Source of the DNA: Sphingomonas sp. PsM26
GTDB taxonomy: Bacteria > Pseudomonadota > Alphaproteobacteria > Sphingomonadales > Sphingomonadaceae
Assembly: GCA_030433805.1 (NCBI GenBank)
Contig: JARUXA010000010.1
Coordinates: 1 to 64,000 of the forward strand
DNA length: 64,000 bases
Reading direction: 5' to 3'
The notes beneath the pieces are model-generated. The model did not search any database. It had not been told where the DNA came from and was given only the letters and a program-made list of their open reading frames with translations. Shown here piece after piece: positions 43,316 through 53,363 of the stretch. Each line of letters opens with the position of its first letter. Positions within the stretch are counted from its first letter, which is position 1. The translations under genes were made by a program, and so were the position numbers.

Positions 43316-46060
43316 ATGCCCTCCCGTTTCGAATCCCTTCCGCAGCGCCGTGCGATCATCGACCGACGGACCCTCGCCGATGCCATTGCCGCGCTGGAGG
43401 GGGACGCCAATACCCTGCGCGGCGGGGCGTTCGGCTTGCTCAAGCAAGCGCTCGATGCCGGGCGCGCCGAAATCGGGCGACGGCTGATCGAGCATCCGTC
43501 GCGCGGGCTGGAAGCGGCGGCGGCGCAGGCGTTCCTGGTCGATCAGCTGCTGCGGCTGCTGTACGACTTCATGGTCCAGCGGATCTATCCCAATCCCAAC
43601 CCGACCACTGCGGAGCGCATCACGATCATCGCAGTCGGCGGCTATGGGCGCGGCGAGATGGCCCCGTATTCGGACATCGACGTCGGCTTTCTGACGCCTG
43701 GAAAACAACCGCCCTGGGCGGAGCAGGTGATCGAGGGAATGCTCTACACGCTGTGGGACATGGGGCTGAAGATCGGCCACAGCAGCCGCTCGCTCGACGA
43801 GATGGTGCGGCAGGCGAAGAACGACGTGACGATCCGCACCGCTTTGCTCGAGGCACGCTATGTCTGGGGCGACCAGGCGCTGTATGAGGAAGCCGCGCAG
43901 CGCTTCAAGGTCGAGGTGCAGGCGGATACCGCGCGCCAGTTCATCGCGGACAAGCTTGCCGAGCGCGACGTGCGGCACAAAAAGATGGGCGACACGCGCT
44001 ATGTCGTCGAGCCCAACGTCAAGGAAGCCAAGGGCGGCCTGCGCGACTTGCACACGCTCTTCTGGATCGGGAAGTACGCGTATAACGTCACCGAGCCGGG
44101 CGAACTGGTCGAGGCGGGGCTGCTCAGCCGCGACGAATATCGCCAGTTCCACCGCGCCGAGAACTTCCTGTGGGCAGTGCGCTGCCACCTCCACGCGATC
44201 TCGAACCGTGCCGAGGACCGCCTGACCTTCGACCTGCAACGCGAGATCGCCGAGCGGATGCGCTTCGCCGACCGGCCCGGCAAATCCAAGGTCGAGCGGT
44301 TCATGCATTTCTACTTCCTGCAGGCGCGCACTGCGGGCGATCTGACGGGGGTGTTCCTCGCGCATCTCGACGAGAAGTTCGCGGCGCGCGGGCGGCGCTT
44401 CGGGTTCCCGGTGCTGCGCCGTTCACCGCGCAAGCTCAACGGGTTCACGCTGGTGCGCGGACGGCTTGCGCTTCCGGCCGATGATTTCCTTGCCGAAAAG
44501 CCGGTGCGGCTGATCGAGCTGTTCGCGCTGGCCGACAAACATGGCCTGGAAATTCACCCCCTTGCGATGCGCGCGGCATCGCGCGACGCGAAACTGGCGG
44601 ACGAGATCCGGCAGGACCCGACCGCCAACGCGCTGTTTCTCGACGTGCTGACGTCCCCGCGCGATCCCGAGACGGTGCTGCGGTGGATGAACGAGACGGG
44701 TGTTTTCGGGCGGTTCGTTCCCGACTTCGGCCGCGTCGTCGCGCAGATGCAGTTCGACATGTACCACCACTATACCGTCGACGAGCATACGATCCGCGCG
44801 ATCGGGTTGCTGGCGCGGATCGAGCGCGGTGAACTCGACGCGGACCATCCGCTGTGCGCGGGCGTGTTCCCGCAGATCGTGTCGCGCCGCGTGCTGTATG
44901 TCGCGGTGCTGCTCCACGATATCGCCAAGGGGCGCGGCGGGGATCATTCGGTGCTGGGGGCGGAAGTCGCCGAGCGGCTGGCACCGCGCTTCGGGCTCAA
45001 CCCCGCGGAAACCGAGACGGTCGCGTGGCTGGTGCGCTGGCATCTGCTGATGTCGGCGACCGCGTTCAAGCGCGACCTGTCCGACTTCAAGACGATCCTC
45101 GATTTCACCGACGTGGTGCAAAGCCCCGAGCGACTCCGGCTGCTGCTGGTGCTGACCGTGGTCGACATTCGCGCGGTCGGACCGGGGGTGTGGAACGGGT
45201 GGAAGCGGCAGTTGCTCGCCGACCTGTACGATGCCGGCGAGGAAGTCTTGCGACTCGGGCACAAGCAGAAGGGGCGGACCGAACGGATCAAGGCCAAGCA
45301 GGCTGCGCTGTGCGGCACGTTGCAATGGGACGATGCGACGTTCGACGCACTCGTCGCCAAGCTGCCCGAACCTTATTGGGTCGCGGAGCCCGAGGATGTC
45401 ATCGCGGACAATGCCGCGCTGATCGTCGAGGCGGGCGACGCGCCCTTGTCGATTGCGGCGCGAGTCTATCCCGAACGCGGCGCGACGCTGGTGACGGTTT
45501 ATGCGGCGGACCACCCCGGGCTGTTCTACCGGATCGCGGGGGCGATCAATTTCGCGGGTGGCAACATCATCGATGCGCGAATCCACACCACCCGCGACGG
45601 CATGGCGCTCGACAATTTCCTGGTGCAGGATCCAGTCGGACGGCCGTTCGACGAAGCGGCGCAGCTTGCCCGGCTCAAGATCACGATCGAGGACGCGCTG
45701 GCGAATCGCGTCAAGCTGGTCGACCGGTTGATGGCCAAGCCGCTCCCGCGGACTCGCGCGGAAGCGTTCCCGATCGCGCCCAACGTGTTGATCGACAACA
45801 AGGCGTCGAACCGGTTCACGGTGATCGAAGTCAACGCGCGAGACCGGCCGGCATTATTGCATCAGCTGGCGCACGCCTTGTTCCAGTCGAAGGTGACGAT
45901 CCACTCTGCGCATGTCGCCACCTATGGCGAGCGCGCGGTGGATACGTTCTACCTGACCGACCTGACGGGCGAGAAGATCGGCGCGAGCGGGCGGTTGCGC
46001 ACGATCGAACGCCGCCTGCTGGGCGCGGCGGCGGGGGAGCGGATGGTCGAGGCGGCTTAG
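43316..46060 (+). CDS. glnD: Bifunctional PII uridylyltransferase/uridylyl-removing enzyme GlnD
   Basis: 914 residues. An N-terminal nucleotidyltransferase domain has GGYGRGEMAPYSDIDV (~108-123), followed by the GlnD linker (EAKGGLRDLHTLFW), an HD phosphohydrolase domain (AVLLHDIAKGRGGDHS, ~533-548) and two C-terminal ACT domains (VYAADHPGLFYRIAGAI, and VNARDRPALLHQLAHAL). GlnD senses glutamine and adds or removes UMP on PII, controlling nitrogen assimilation. ATG 43316 fits family length; the frame is open ~300 codons upstream only because of GC bias. Confidence 0.97.
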   Translation: MPSRFESLPQRRAIIDRRTLADAIAALEGDANTLRGGAFGLLKQALDAGRAEIGRRLIEHPSRGLEAAAAQAFLVDQLLRLLYDFMVQRIYPNPNPTTAERITIIAVGGYGRGEMAPYSDIDVGFLTPGKQPPWAEQVIEGMLYTLWDMGLKIGHSSRSLDEMVRQAKNDVTIRTALLEARYVWGDQALYEEAAQRFKVEVQADTARQFIADKLAERDVRHKKMGDTRYVVEPNVKEAKGGLRDLHTLFWIGKYAYNVTEPGELVEAGLLSRDEYRQFHRAENFLWAVRCHLHAISNRAEDRLTFDLQREIAERMRFADRPGKSKVERFMHFYFLQARTAGDLTGVFLAHLDEKFAARGRRFGFPVLRRSPRKLNGFTLVRGRLALPADDFLAEKPVRLIELFALADKHGLEIHPLAMRAASRDAKLADEIRQDPTANALFLDVLTSPRDPETVLRWMNETGVFGRFVPDFGRVVAQMQFDMYHHYTVDEHTIRAIGLLARIERGELDADHPLCAGVFPQIVSRRVLYVAVLLHDIAKGRGGDHSVLGAEVAERLAPRFGLNPAETETVAWLVRWHLLMSATAFKRDLSDFKTILDFTDVVQSPERLRLLLVLTVVDIRAVGPGVWNGWKRQLLADLYDAGEEVLRLGHKQKGRTERIKAKQAALCGTLQWDDATFDALVAKLPEPYWVAEPEDVIADNAALIVEAGDAPLSIAARVYPERGATLVTVYAADHPGLFYRIAGAINFAGGNIIDARIHTTRDGMALDNFLVQDPVGRPFDEAAQLARLKITIEDALANRVKLVDRLMAKPLPRTRAEAFPIAPNVLIDNKASNRFTVIEVNARDRPALLHQLAHALFQSKVTIHSAHVATYGERAVDTFYLTDLTGEKIGASGRLRTIERRLLGAAAGERMVEAA

Positions 46061-46075
46061 CCCCCCCCATCTTCA

Positions 46076-46178
46076 CTTCCCCGGCGGAGGCCGGGGCCCA
46101 GTTGCGGAGGTCCTGGTAATGCGCGCTGCGCTTCCAACACCTACCTGTCCTGCTGGACCCCGGCCTTCGCCGGGGAAG
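46076..46178. repeat. Family A palindromic repeat
   Basis: CTTCCCCGGCGGAGGCCGGG and CCGGCCTTCGCCGGGGAAG as inverted arms about 60 bp apart, in the gap between convergent glnD and infC. The middle differs from the mutS copies. Confidence 0.8.
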
Positions 46179-46243
46179 CACAGTCGCGGATACTTCGACG
46201 ATGGGACTATCAGCGGACCGTCGAGACTTGCGCCCCAATTCCG

Positions 46244-46346
46244 CTTCCCCGGCGAAGGCCAAGGCCCAGTCGCGCAGGTTTTGGTAATGCGCGCCGCGCC
46301 ACCAACACCTGCCTGTCCTGCTGGGCCCCGGCCTTCGCCGGGGAAG
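46244..46346. repeat. Family A palindromic repeat
   Basis: A second, similar unit 66 bp after the previous one, with the same GGTAATGCGC and ACCTGTCCTGCTGG middle, so the two are a tandem pair. It ends about 12 bp from the infC stop codon. Confidence 0.8.
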
Positions 46347-46357
46347 CAGGTCGGTCG

Positions 46358-46894
46358 TTACTTCGGCGCGAGGACCATCAGCATCTGACGGCCTTCCATG
46401 CGCGGATAGGCCTCGACCTTGGCGGTCTCGGTCACGTCGGCCTGGACGCGCTGGAGCAGCGCCATGCCGAGCTGGCCGTGGCTGAGCTCGCGACCGCGGA
46501 AGCGGAGCGTGATCTTGACCTTGTCGCCTTCGTCGATGAACTCGAGCACCTTCTTCATCTTGGTGTCGTAATCGTGGTCATCGATGTTCGGACGCATCTT
46601 GATCTCCTTGATCTCCTGCGTCTTCTGCGACTTGCGTGCGAGGTTCGCCTTTTTCTGCGCCTCGTACTTGAACTTGCCGACATCTAGGAACTTGGCGACG
46701 GGCGGATCGGCGTTGGGCGACACCTCGACCAGGTCGAGACCGACCTCGCGCGCCTGCTCCATCGCCTCGCGCGTGTACATCACGCCAAGGTTCTCGCCGT
46801 CCTGGTCGATCACGCGGACCTTGGCGGACTGGATGAATTCATTGAAGCGAGGGCCATTCATCGGCGGCGCCTGGCGGTTCATCGGGGGTCGGAT
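46358..46894 (-). CDS. infC: Translation initiation factor IF-3, probable AUC start codon
   Basis: IF-3 checks start-codon pairing on the 30S subunit. The 178-residue product has the typical GPRFNEFIQ entry, [20 protein letters not shown] and, in the C-terminal domain, [36 protein letters not shown] and [15 protein letters not shown]. The only well-placed ribosome site is AGAGGAG at 46903-46909, eight bases before an in-frame ATC (46894). The first ATG (46882) is 20 bases away and has no site. A rare AUC/AUU start is the known basis of infC self-regulation. It lies downstream of thrS on the same strand, the classic order. Confidence 0.93.
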   Translation of the reverse strand: MRPPMNRQAPPMNGPRFNEFIQSAKVRVIDQDGENLGVMYTREAMEQAREVGLDLVEVSPNADPPVAKFLDVGKFKYEAQKKANLARKSQKTQEIKEIKMRPNIDDHDYDTKMKKVLEFIDEGDKVKITLRFRGRELSHGQLGMALLQRVQADVTETAKVEAYPRMEGRQMLMVLAPK

Positions 46895-46902
46895 AGGTGT
46901 AG

Positions 46903-46909
46903 CTCCTCT
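46903..46909 (-). promoter_or_regulatory. Ribosome-binding site that sets the infC start at ATC
   Basis: AGAGGAG on the minus strand with an 8-base spacer to ATC 46894-46892, against 20 bases to the first ATG. The strong site with a poor start codon is the usual infC autocontrol design. Confidence 0.65.
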
Positions 46910-47008
46910 GGTCGTTGACAGGTGTATATAGGGGTTTTTCGAGCAAAACGAAAGATGCGCTCGTGCAGGATGTGACGATCCGGGCGGGAGCATCTTTCGT
47001 CGTGAGAC

Positions 47009-47110
47009 TCCCCTCCCCTTCAGGGGAGGGGCTGGGGGTGGGGCCGTGTCTCACCGAGCGTGGCGCTTGTGACTGCCCCACCCCAACCCCTCCCCTAAAG
47101 GGGAGGGGCT
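47009..47110. repeat. Palindromic intergenic repeat, family B
   Basis: Inverted arms CCCCTCCCCTTCAGGGGAGG with GGGCTGGGGGTGGGG, and CCCCACCCCAACCCCTCCCC with TAAAGGGGAGGGGC, in the thrS-infC gap. It could weaken read-through from thrS into infC. Confidence 0.8.
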
Positions 47111-47141
47111 AAGAAGAAGCACGCCCCTTATCGAGCAGGCG

Positions 47142-49133
47142 TTACAGGTCCGGGGCCTTGGCGGCTTCGGTCAGCATCGCGATCGCGTCGTCGAGCGTCA
47201 GGAACTGCTGCCGGTCGCTGCCCAATTGCCGCAGCGCGACCTTGCCTTCCTCGGCCTCGCGCTTGCCGACGACGAGCAGGTTCGGGACCTTCGCCAGCGA
47301 ATGCTCGCGCACCTTGTAGTTGATCTTCTCGTTACGCAGATCGGTCTCGACTCGGATCCCGGCGGCCTTGAGCTTCTCGGCGACCTCGCGCGCATAATCG
47401 TCCGCATCCGACACGATCGTCGCGACCACCGCCTGCACCGGCGACAACCACAGCGGGAAGCGCCCGGCGTGGTGCTCGATCAGGATGCCGATGAAGCGCT
47501 CGAACGTCCCCAGGATCGCGCGGTGGAGCATGATCGGGCGATGGCGTTCGCCGTCGGCGCCGACATACGAAGCGTCGAGTCGCTCGGGCAGCACGCGGTC
47601 CGACTGGATCGTGCCGACCTGCCACGTCCGCCCAATCGCGTCGGTCAGGTGGAATTCGAGCTTGGGCGCATAGAACGCGCCCTCGCCCGGCAGTTCCTCG
47701 AACTTCGCCTTGATCGAGTCGCTGAGCTTGGACCCGAGCACTGCCTTGCGCAGCTCGTCCTCGGACTGGTCCCACATTTCCTCGGTGCCGAACCGCTTCT
47801 CGGGCCGCAGCGCGAGCTTGACCGCATAATCCTCGAACCCGAGGTCGCGGTACACGCTGTCGAGCAACTCGCAGAACTGCTGCACCTCGGTAACGAGCTG
47901 GTCCTCGCGGACGAAGATATGCGCGTCGTCCTGCGTGAACTGGCGGACGCGCATGATGCCATGGAGCGCGCCGTGCGGCTCGTTGCGGTGGCAGCAGCCG
48001 AATTCGGCCATGCGGATCGGCAGGTCGCGATACGATTTGATCCCCTGGCGGAAGATCAGCACGTGCGCCGGGCAGTTCATCGGCTTCAGCGCCATCAGGT
48101 CGGCGGTGCCGCTGAACACCGCGGCGTCATCCTCGGTATTTGGGATCTCGTCGGGCACCACGAACATGTTCTCGCGATACTTGCCCCAATGGCCCGACTG
48201 CTCCCACTGGCGTGCGTCCATCAGCTGCGGGGTCTTGACCTCGGCATAGCCCGCCGCGTCGAGCCGGCGCCGCATATACGCCTCGAGCTGCCGCCACAGG
48301 ATGAAGCCCTTGGGGTGCCAGAAGACCGAACCCTGCGCCTCGGACTGGAGATGGAACAGGTCCATTTCCTGCCCGATCTTGCGATGGTCGCGCTTGCCCG
48401 CTTCCTCGAGCATCGTGAGATGCGCGTCGAGCTGCTTCTTGTTGAGCCAGCCGGTACCGTAGATGCGGCTGAGCATCGCGTTCTTCTGGTCGCCGCGCCA
48501 GTAAGCGCCCGACACGCGCGTCAGCTTGAACGCGTTCGGGTCGAGCTTGCCGGTCGAGACCATGTGCGGGCCGCGGCACATGTCGAGCCACTTGCCCTGA
48601 CGGTAGATCGTCAGTTCCTCGCCGTCGGGAAGTTCGGCGGCCCATTCGGCCTTGAACGTCTCGCCCTGCTGCTGCCAGGTCTCGATCAGCTGCTCGCGGC
48701 TCCACACTTCGCGGACGAACGGCTCGTTGCGCCCGATGATCGCGCGCATCTCGGCCTCGATTGCGGGAAGGTCGTCGTCGGTGAACGGACGATCCTTGGG
48801 CGCGAAATCGTAATAGAAGCCGTCGTCGGTCGCAGGGCCGAAGGTGATCTGCGTCCCCGGGAACAGGTGCTGGACCGCTTCCGCCATGACATGCGCGAGA
48901 TCGTGGCGCGCCAACTCCAGCGCATCCGCCTCGTCGCGCGCGGTGACGAGCGCGAGCGCGCTGTCGCCGTCGAACGGGCGCATGATGTCGCGCAGCTCGC
49001 CATCGACGCGCGCGGCGATCGCCGCCTTGGCGAGACCCGGACCGATCGCCGCGGCGATGTCCGCAGGCGTAGTCCCCGGGGCTACCTCGCGGACGGAACC
49101 GTCGGGTAGCGAGATGCGGAACAGCGCGGACAT
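47142..49133 (-). CDS. thrS: Threonyl-tRNA synthetase ThrS
   Basis: 663 residues: N-terminal TGS domain ([20 protein letters not shown]), editing domain with [15 protein letters not shown] and the [11 protein letters not shown] motif, class II catalytic core with the zinc Cys in [30 protein letters not shown] (motif 2) and [20 protein letters not shown] (motif 3), and the anticodon-binding C-terminus. ATG 49133 gives the standard N-terminus. A terminator at 49248 separates it from the chemotaxis gene upstream; infC follows downstream. Confidence 0.97.
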   Translation of the reverse strand: MSALFRISLPDGSVREVAPGTTPADIAAAIGPGLAKAAIAARVDGELRDIMRPFDGDSALALVTARDEADALELARHDLAHVMAEAVQHLFPGTQITFGPATDDGFYYDFAPKDRPFTDDDLPAIEAEMRAIIGRNEPFVREVWSREQLIETWQQQGETFKAEWAAELPDGEELTIYRQGKWLDMCRGPHMVSTGKLDPNAFKLTRVSGAYWRGDQKNAMLSRIYGTGWLNKKQLDAHLTMLEEAGKRDHRKIGQEMDLFHLQSEAQGSVFWHPKGFILWRQLEAYMRRRLDAAGYAEVKTPQLMDARQWEQSGHWGKYRENMFVVPDEIPNTEDDAAVFSGTADLMALKPMNCPAHVLIFRQGIKSYRDLPIRMAEFGCCHRNEPHGALHGIMRVRQFTQDDAHIFVREDQLVTEVQQFCELLDSVYRDLGFEDYAVKLALRPEKRFGTEEMWDQSEDELRKAVLGSKLSDSIKAKFEELPGEGAFYAPKLEFHLTDAIGRTWQVGTIQSDRVLPERLDASYVGADGERHRPIMLHRAILGTFERFIGILIEHHAGRFPLWLSPVQAVVATIVSDADDYAREVAEKLKAAGIRVETDLRNEKINYKVREHSLAKVPNLLVVGKREAEEGKVALRQLGSDRQQFLTLDDAIAMLTEAAKAPDL

Positions 49134-49247
49134 GAGGACAGGGTCTTTCCGTGATGAATGGGAGCCGCGGCTTAAGCCGGGTGCGCCGATATAGGCAAGC
49201 GCGCGCGATCCGTCACCCTGTCGCGCACCCTGCGCGCGTGTCGAACG

Positions 49248-49275
49248 AAAAAGGGGCGGACCAACGGCCCGCCCC
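49248..49275 (-). terminator. Rho-independent terminator of the chemotaxis receptor gene
   Basis: On the minus strand, GGGGCGG and CCGCCCC form a 7-bp stem around a 9-base loop, followed directly by TTTTT. It lies 25 bp after the receptor stop codon and upstream of thrS. Confidence 0.8.
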
Positions 49276-49299
49276 ATGATGTTCAGAATGTCTGACGGG

Positions 49300-50601
49300 T
49301 CAGCAATGCCCGGCGACCGCAGGGGTCCGCTGCGTCCGATCGACCCGGAAACGATCCGCCTGCGCAGCAAGCTGGACCACTTCGTTGGTCAGGTTGCGCG
49401 CCGCCGCGGACGTCTGTTCGACCATCGCGGCATTCTGCTGCGTGGACTGGTCCATCGCATGGACTGCGGTGCTGACCTCGGTGATCGCACTCGCCTGCGC
49501 GGCATTGTCGGTGGCAATCTGCTCAGCGAGCTGTGCGGCCTGTTCGCCCGAACTCAGGATCACGCCGAACGCGTCATCGACTTCCTGCACCGCATCGACC
49601 GCGGCGCCGATATCGATCCGCGTTGCGCTCAACTGGTCGCGCGCGCCCTTCGATTCCTCCTCGGCGCGCATTGCGAGCGCGCTGACGAGATCCGCGACGA
49701 CCGCAAACCCGCGTCCCGCATCGCCTGCGCGTCCGGCCTCGACCGCCGCGTTCATTGCCAGCACGCGCGTCTGGAACGCGATCTTGTCGAGCCCCTCGAT
49801 CACGTCGTCGATGCCCTTCGCACTGTCCATCACGCGAGTCATCGCCTGTACCGCGACGTCGGTACGGCTGCGCCCTTCCAGCACCGCGGTCTTGGCCTTC
49901 TCGCTCGTCTCGACCGACTGCGTTGCGGCGCGCGCGGTTGCCTTCAATCGGGAATCGACTTGCTGGATCGCCGCGGCGGTCTGCTCCAGGCTTGCCGCGT
50001 TGCTTTCGGTGCGCCGCGCAAGGTCGTCGGACGCCTGCGCGATCTCGCTCGATCCGGTGTGGATGTTGCCGGTGCTCGCCATCACCGAGCCTAGCAGCGC
50101 GCGCAGGTTGCTCAGTGCCTCGTTGAAGCTCGCCTTCAGCGGTGCGTAGATCGCCGGATATTCCTCGACGATGTCGGCGGTCAGGTCGCAATTCGACAGG
50201 CGACCGAAATTGTCCGCCATGCGCCGGATGATCTGGGAATTGACCTCTGTCTGTTCGGCCAGCGCATGTTGTTCCTGCGCGGCAGCGCGGAACGTATACA
50301 TCGCCTTGGTCATCCGCCCGACGCAGTCCTTATAGTCGGTGAACTCGATCGGACTGTCGAGATCGCCCGCGGCGAGCCCCTCCATCCGCACGACCGTGGT
50401 GACATACGGGACCGAGATCGCTTCGCGGAACAGATACGCTGCCGCCACCCCCACGCCCGTGATGACGATGCCGACCCAGCGAAACAGGGTCGGGCTGAGG
50501 ACGAGGCTGGCGATGTTGGTCGCGAGCAGCAAGCCGACGAATGCACCGAATGCGACCAGCAGCTTCAAACGGATGGGAGCGTCGGCCTTGAACCAGTTCA
50601 T
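49300..50601 (-). CDS. Methyl-accepting chemotaxis protein without a large sensor domain
   Basis: 433 residues. Two close N-terminal helices ([20 protein letters not shown] and [20 protein letters not shown]) leave hardly any periplasmic part. A HAMP-like stretch follows ([19 protein letters not shown]), then the long coiled-coil signalling domain with hairpin tip [20 protein letters not shown] and [18 protein letters not shown]. The tip reads [14 protein letters not shown], where most MCPs have FQTNLLALNAAVEA. The C-terminus lacks a CheR pentapeptide. It probably senses an internal or membrane cue; no che genes are nearby. Confidence 0.9.
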   Translation of the reverse strand: MNWFKADAPIRLKLLVAFGAFVGLLLATNIASLVLSPTLFRWVGIVITGVGVAAAYLFREAISVPYVTTVVRMEGLAAGDLDSPIEFTDYKDCVGRMTKAMYTFRAAAQEQHALAEQTEVNSQIIRRMADNFGRLSNCDLTADIVEEYPAIYAPLKASFNEALSNLRALLGSVMASTGNIHTGSSEIAQASDDLARRTESNAASLEQTAAAIQQVDSRLKATARAATQSVETSEKAKTAVLEGRSRTDVAVQAMTRVMDSAKGIDDVIEGLDKIAFQTRVLAMNAAVEAGRAGDAGRGFAVVADLVSALAMRAEEESKGARDQLSATRIDIGAAVDAVQEVDDAFGVILSSGEQAAQLAEQIATDNAAQASAITEVSTAVHAMDQSTQQNAAMVEQTSAAARNLTNEVVQLAAQADRFRVDRTQRTPAVAGHC

Positions 50602-50699
50602 TTCCACGATCCCTGTATGGCAGGGACGACGCCCGCGGTCGTCCTCGGGCCATTCTAGGATGCCGCGAACATCTCCGGGCGCGCGGTGGCGTTTTTGCG

Positions 50700-51515
50700 T
50701 CAGGCGACCCCGAACGGAACCACACGGTTGCCGCGGTAATGGCCGATCTCGGCGCGCCCCAGATACGGCACGCGCATCTCTCCACACCAGCGCTGGATCA
50801 TCGTCTCGATCGTCTCGCCCCATTCAGGTTCGTTTGCCTGGACCGCGGTGACCTGCCCCAGCCGCACCCCGGCAATCCCCTTGAGCTGGGTGGCGTGCGC
50901 CATGGTGAACAGCATCCGGTCGATCCGGTAGAGCGGCTCGGACACTTCCTCGACGATCAGCACATGATCGGTCAGGTCGGGGAGCCATGGCGACCCGATC
51001 AGCGCGGTCAGGATCGCGAGGTTGAACGCCGCCGCCGGTCGCCCGTCGAGCCCGGGTTCGAGCACGGTGCGGTCCTTCTTCGTCAGCCACAACAACGCGC
51101 GGCTGAAGCCGACGCCGCCGTCGCCGCTGCCCGCGGTCGACACCATCGGCCCATGCACTGGCCGCCCGATCCGGGCTGCGTAGAGCGCGCCGAGCACGAA
51201 CCCCATGTCGGAAAACCCCATATAGGTCTTGCGCCGCGCCGCCTCGCCCAGCGCCGGGATCGCCGCCTGGAGGATCCGGTTCGACCCATAGCCGCCGCGC
51301 GCGAACCACAGCGCGTCGATCGTCGGATCGTTCGCCATGTCGACGAAGGCGGCGGTGCGCTCCGCATCGGTGCCTGCGAAATGCCCGTTGGACAGGAAAC
51401 ATTGCGGGTGGACGACCAGATCGACCTCGGGCGCGATGATCGCCGCCAGCCCCTGCGCGCGTGCCGCCAGTGCTTCGTCGATCCCGCGCGCGGGGGCCAC
51501 CACTCCGATCTTCAT
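50700..51515 (-). CDS. ldcA: LD-carboxypeptidase (peptidase S66)
   Basis: 271-residue cytoplasmic serine peptidase that removes the terminal D-Ala from murein tetrapeptides. FARGGYGSNRIL, the nucleophile in MGFSDMGFVLGAL (~97-109), VHGPMVSTAG, the Glu in LIVEEVSEPLYRIDRML and the final His in RAEIGHYRGNRVVPFG follow the S66 plan. It is divergent from mpl, 46 bp apart; Mpl uses exactly the tripeptide this enzyme makes, so the two form a peptidoglycan-recycling pair. Confidence 0.92.
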   Translation of the reverse strand: MKIGVVAPARGIDEALAARAQGLAAIIAPEVDLVVHPQCFLSNGHFAGTDAERTAAFVDMANDPTIDALWFARGGYGSNRILQAAIPALGEAARRKTYMGFSDMGFVLGALYAARIGRPVHGPMVSTAGSGDGGVGFSRALLWLTKKDRTVLEPGLDGRPAAAFNLAILTALIGSPWLPDLTDHVLIVEEVSEPLYRIDRMLFTMAHATQLKGIAGVRLGQVTAVQANEPEWGETIETMIQRWCGEMRVPYLGRAEIGHYRGNRVVPFGVA

Positions 51516-51561
51516 ACCATTTCCTGTGGCGATTTATGCTGCCCCGCGATAGCGCCGCATC

Positions 51562-52953
51562 ATGACCAACGGCAAACCCTACTTTTTCGTCGGAATCGGT
51601 GGCAGCGGGATGATGCCGCTCGCGATGATCCTTGCCGGGCGCGGCGCGACCGTGGCGGGATCGGACCGGACGCTCGATGCCGGGCGGCTGCCCGCCAAGT
51701 TCGACGACCTCGCCGCCAAGGGCGTGACCCTGTTCGCGCAGGACGGCTCGGGCGTGACGTCGGCGGAGCAGATCGTCGTGGCGTCGGCTGCGGTCGAGGC
51801 AAGCGTTGCGGACATCGTCGCGGCGGAGCGTGTCGGCGCGGAACGGCTGAGCCGCCCCGAACTGCTCGCCTCGCTGTTCAACGCGAGCGCGCTGCCGATC
51901 GGGGTTGCGGGGACGAGCGGCAAGTCGACCGTGACCGGAATGATCGGCTGGATCCTCCACGCCTGCGACCGCGACCCGACGGTGATGAACGGCGCAGTGA
52001 TGAAGAATTTCGTCGCCGACGACGCGCCCTTTGCCAGCGCGCTGGTCGGCGATGGCGAAGCGTTCGTCAGCGAAGTCGACGAGAGCGACGGATCGATCGC
52101 GCTGTACCAGCCGCGGATCGCGGTGCTCAACAACGTCAGCCTCGACCATAAGTCGCTCGCGGAATTGCGCGCGTTGTTCGGGGCGTTTGCGGGAAAGGCG
52201 GAGACGACGATCCTCAACGTCGGCGACGCTGAGTCGGCCGCGCTGGCGCGGACGCTCGACCCTGCACGGCTGGTGACCTTCGCGATCGACCAGAGCGCCG
52301 ACCTGCGCGCGACCAACCTCGTCCCCGCACCCTCCGCGATCACCTTCGACCTAGTGGCGAAGGGCGAGACGCTGCGCGTCCGGCTGGCAGTGCCGGGCGC
52401 GCACAATGTCTCCAACGCGCTCGCGGCGCTCGGCGCGGCGCGCACGTCGGGGGTGCCGCTCAAGGCGGCGATCAAGGCGATCGAGGGGTTCACCGGGCTC
52501 AAGCGCCGGTTCGAGCTGGTCGGGGAGGCGGGCAGCGTGACAGTGATCGACGATTTCGGGCACAATCCCGACAAGATCGCGGCGACGCTGGCGACGCTCC
52601 ACGCCTTTCCGGGCCGGTTGCTCGTGCTGTTCCAGCCGCATGGCTATGGCCCGCTCAAGGTGATGCGGGACGAACTGATCGCGATGTTCCGCGAGCGATT
52701 GCACGACGACGACCGGCTGGTGCTTCCCGATCCGGTCTATCAGGGCGGCACCGTCTCGCGCGAGGTGACCAGCGCGGACATCGTCGCCGGAATCGGCACG
52801 CGCGCGCTGCATGTGCCCGATCGCGCCGATGCCGCGACGTGGCTGGTCGAGCAGGCGTGCCCCGGCGACCGGATCGTGATAATGGGCGCGCGCGACGATA
52901 CGCTCAGCCAGCTCGCTGCCGACGTGCTCGCCCGGATCGCCCAGCGCGGTTGA
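51562..52953 (+). CDS. mpl: UDP-N-acetylmuramate:tripeptide ligase Mpl (Mur ligase)
   Basis: 463-residue Mur ligase: [20 protein letters not shown] (UDP-MurNAc loop), [20 protein letters not shown] (ATP loop, ~113-132), [24 protein letters not shown] and the C-terminal [15 protein letters not shown] and [17 protein letters not shown]. MurC itself normally has DDYGHHP; the DDFGHNP form and the divergent ldcA favour Mpl, which reattaches recycled L-Ala-D-Glu-mDAP to UDP-MurNAc. MurC-like annotation cannot be fully excluded. The small DUF6356 gene follows after 22 bp. Confidence 0.85.
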   Translation: MTNGKPYFFVGIGGSGMMPLAMILAGRGATVAGSDRTLDAGRLPAKFDDLAAKGVTLFAQDGSGVTSAEQIVVASAAVEASVADIVAAERVGAERLSRPELLASLFNASALPIGVAGTSGKSTVTGMIGWILHACDRDPTVMNGAVMKNFVADDAPFASALVGDGEAFVSEVDESDGSIALYQPRIAVLNNVSLDHKSLAELRALFGAFAGKAETTILNVGDAESAALARTLDPARLVTFAIDQSADLRATNLVPAPSAITFDLVAKGETLRVRLAVPGAHNVSNALAALGAARTSGVPLKAAIKAIEGFTGLKRRFELVGEAGSVTVIDDFGHNPDKIAATLATLHAFPGRLLVLFQPHGYGPLKVMRDELIAMFRERLHDDDRLVLPDPVYQGGTVSREVTSADIVAGIGTRALHVPDRADAATWLVEQACPGDRIVIMGARDDTLSQLAADVLARIAQRG

Positions 52954-52975
52954 GGCCGCTTTGAAGGAGACGCCC

Positions 52976-53218
52976 ATGTTTCGACGCCTGTTCCTCGATC
53001 ATCCCGCCACCGTCGGCGAAAGCTATACCGAGCATTTCGGCGTCGCGTCGCGGTTCGGGGTGACGATGATCGTCGGCGGTCTGGGCGCGGTGGTCCATGC
53101 GTTCGTGCCGGCGTGGTGCAAGACCAGCGGGAGCCGGACGGTTGCGGAGCTTCACCGCCAGATGGTGGTGAAACGCGGCGACGTCGCGCAGACCCGCAGC
53201 GTCGATTTCGTGATCTGA
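52976..53218 (+). CDS. Small DUF6356-like protein
   Basis: 80 residues. Opening LFLDHPATVGESYTEHFGVA, one hydrophobic segment FGVTMIVGGLGAVVHAFVPA that is likely a membrane helix, then CKTSGSRTVAELHRQMV. The pattern is as in small alphaproteobacterial proteins grouped as DUF6356; function unknown. ATG 52976 has AAGGAGA five bases upstream. It probably shares a transcript with mpl. Confidence 0.75.
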   Translation: MFRRLFLDHPATVGESYTEHFGVASRFGVTMIVGGLGAVVHAFVPAWCKTSGSRTVAELHRQMVVKRGDVAQTRSVDFVI

Positions 53219-53240
53219 CGCGCCAGCCCAACAACCTCCG

Positions 53241-53316
53241 TTCCCCCGCGAAGGCGGGGGTCCAGGGTTGCCGAGCGCAGCACCCGTGACCCTAGACTCC
53301 CGCTTGCGCGGGAGAA
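53241..53316. repeat. Palindromic intergenic repeat, family E
   Basis: TTCCCCCGCGAAGGCGGGGG...CCAGG and CCTAGACTCCCGCTTGCGCG...GGAGAA, two hairpins with a short middle. It is similar in design to family A but with a different sequence; only copy in the window. Confidence 0.7.
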
Positions 53317-53363
53317 CAATGGCCGGCGAGCCCCACACCTTACCCCCCATCCGCGAGTACCCC

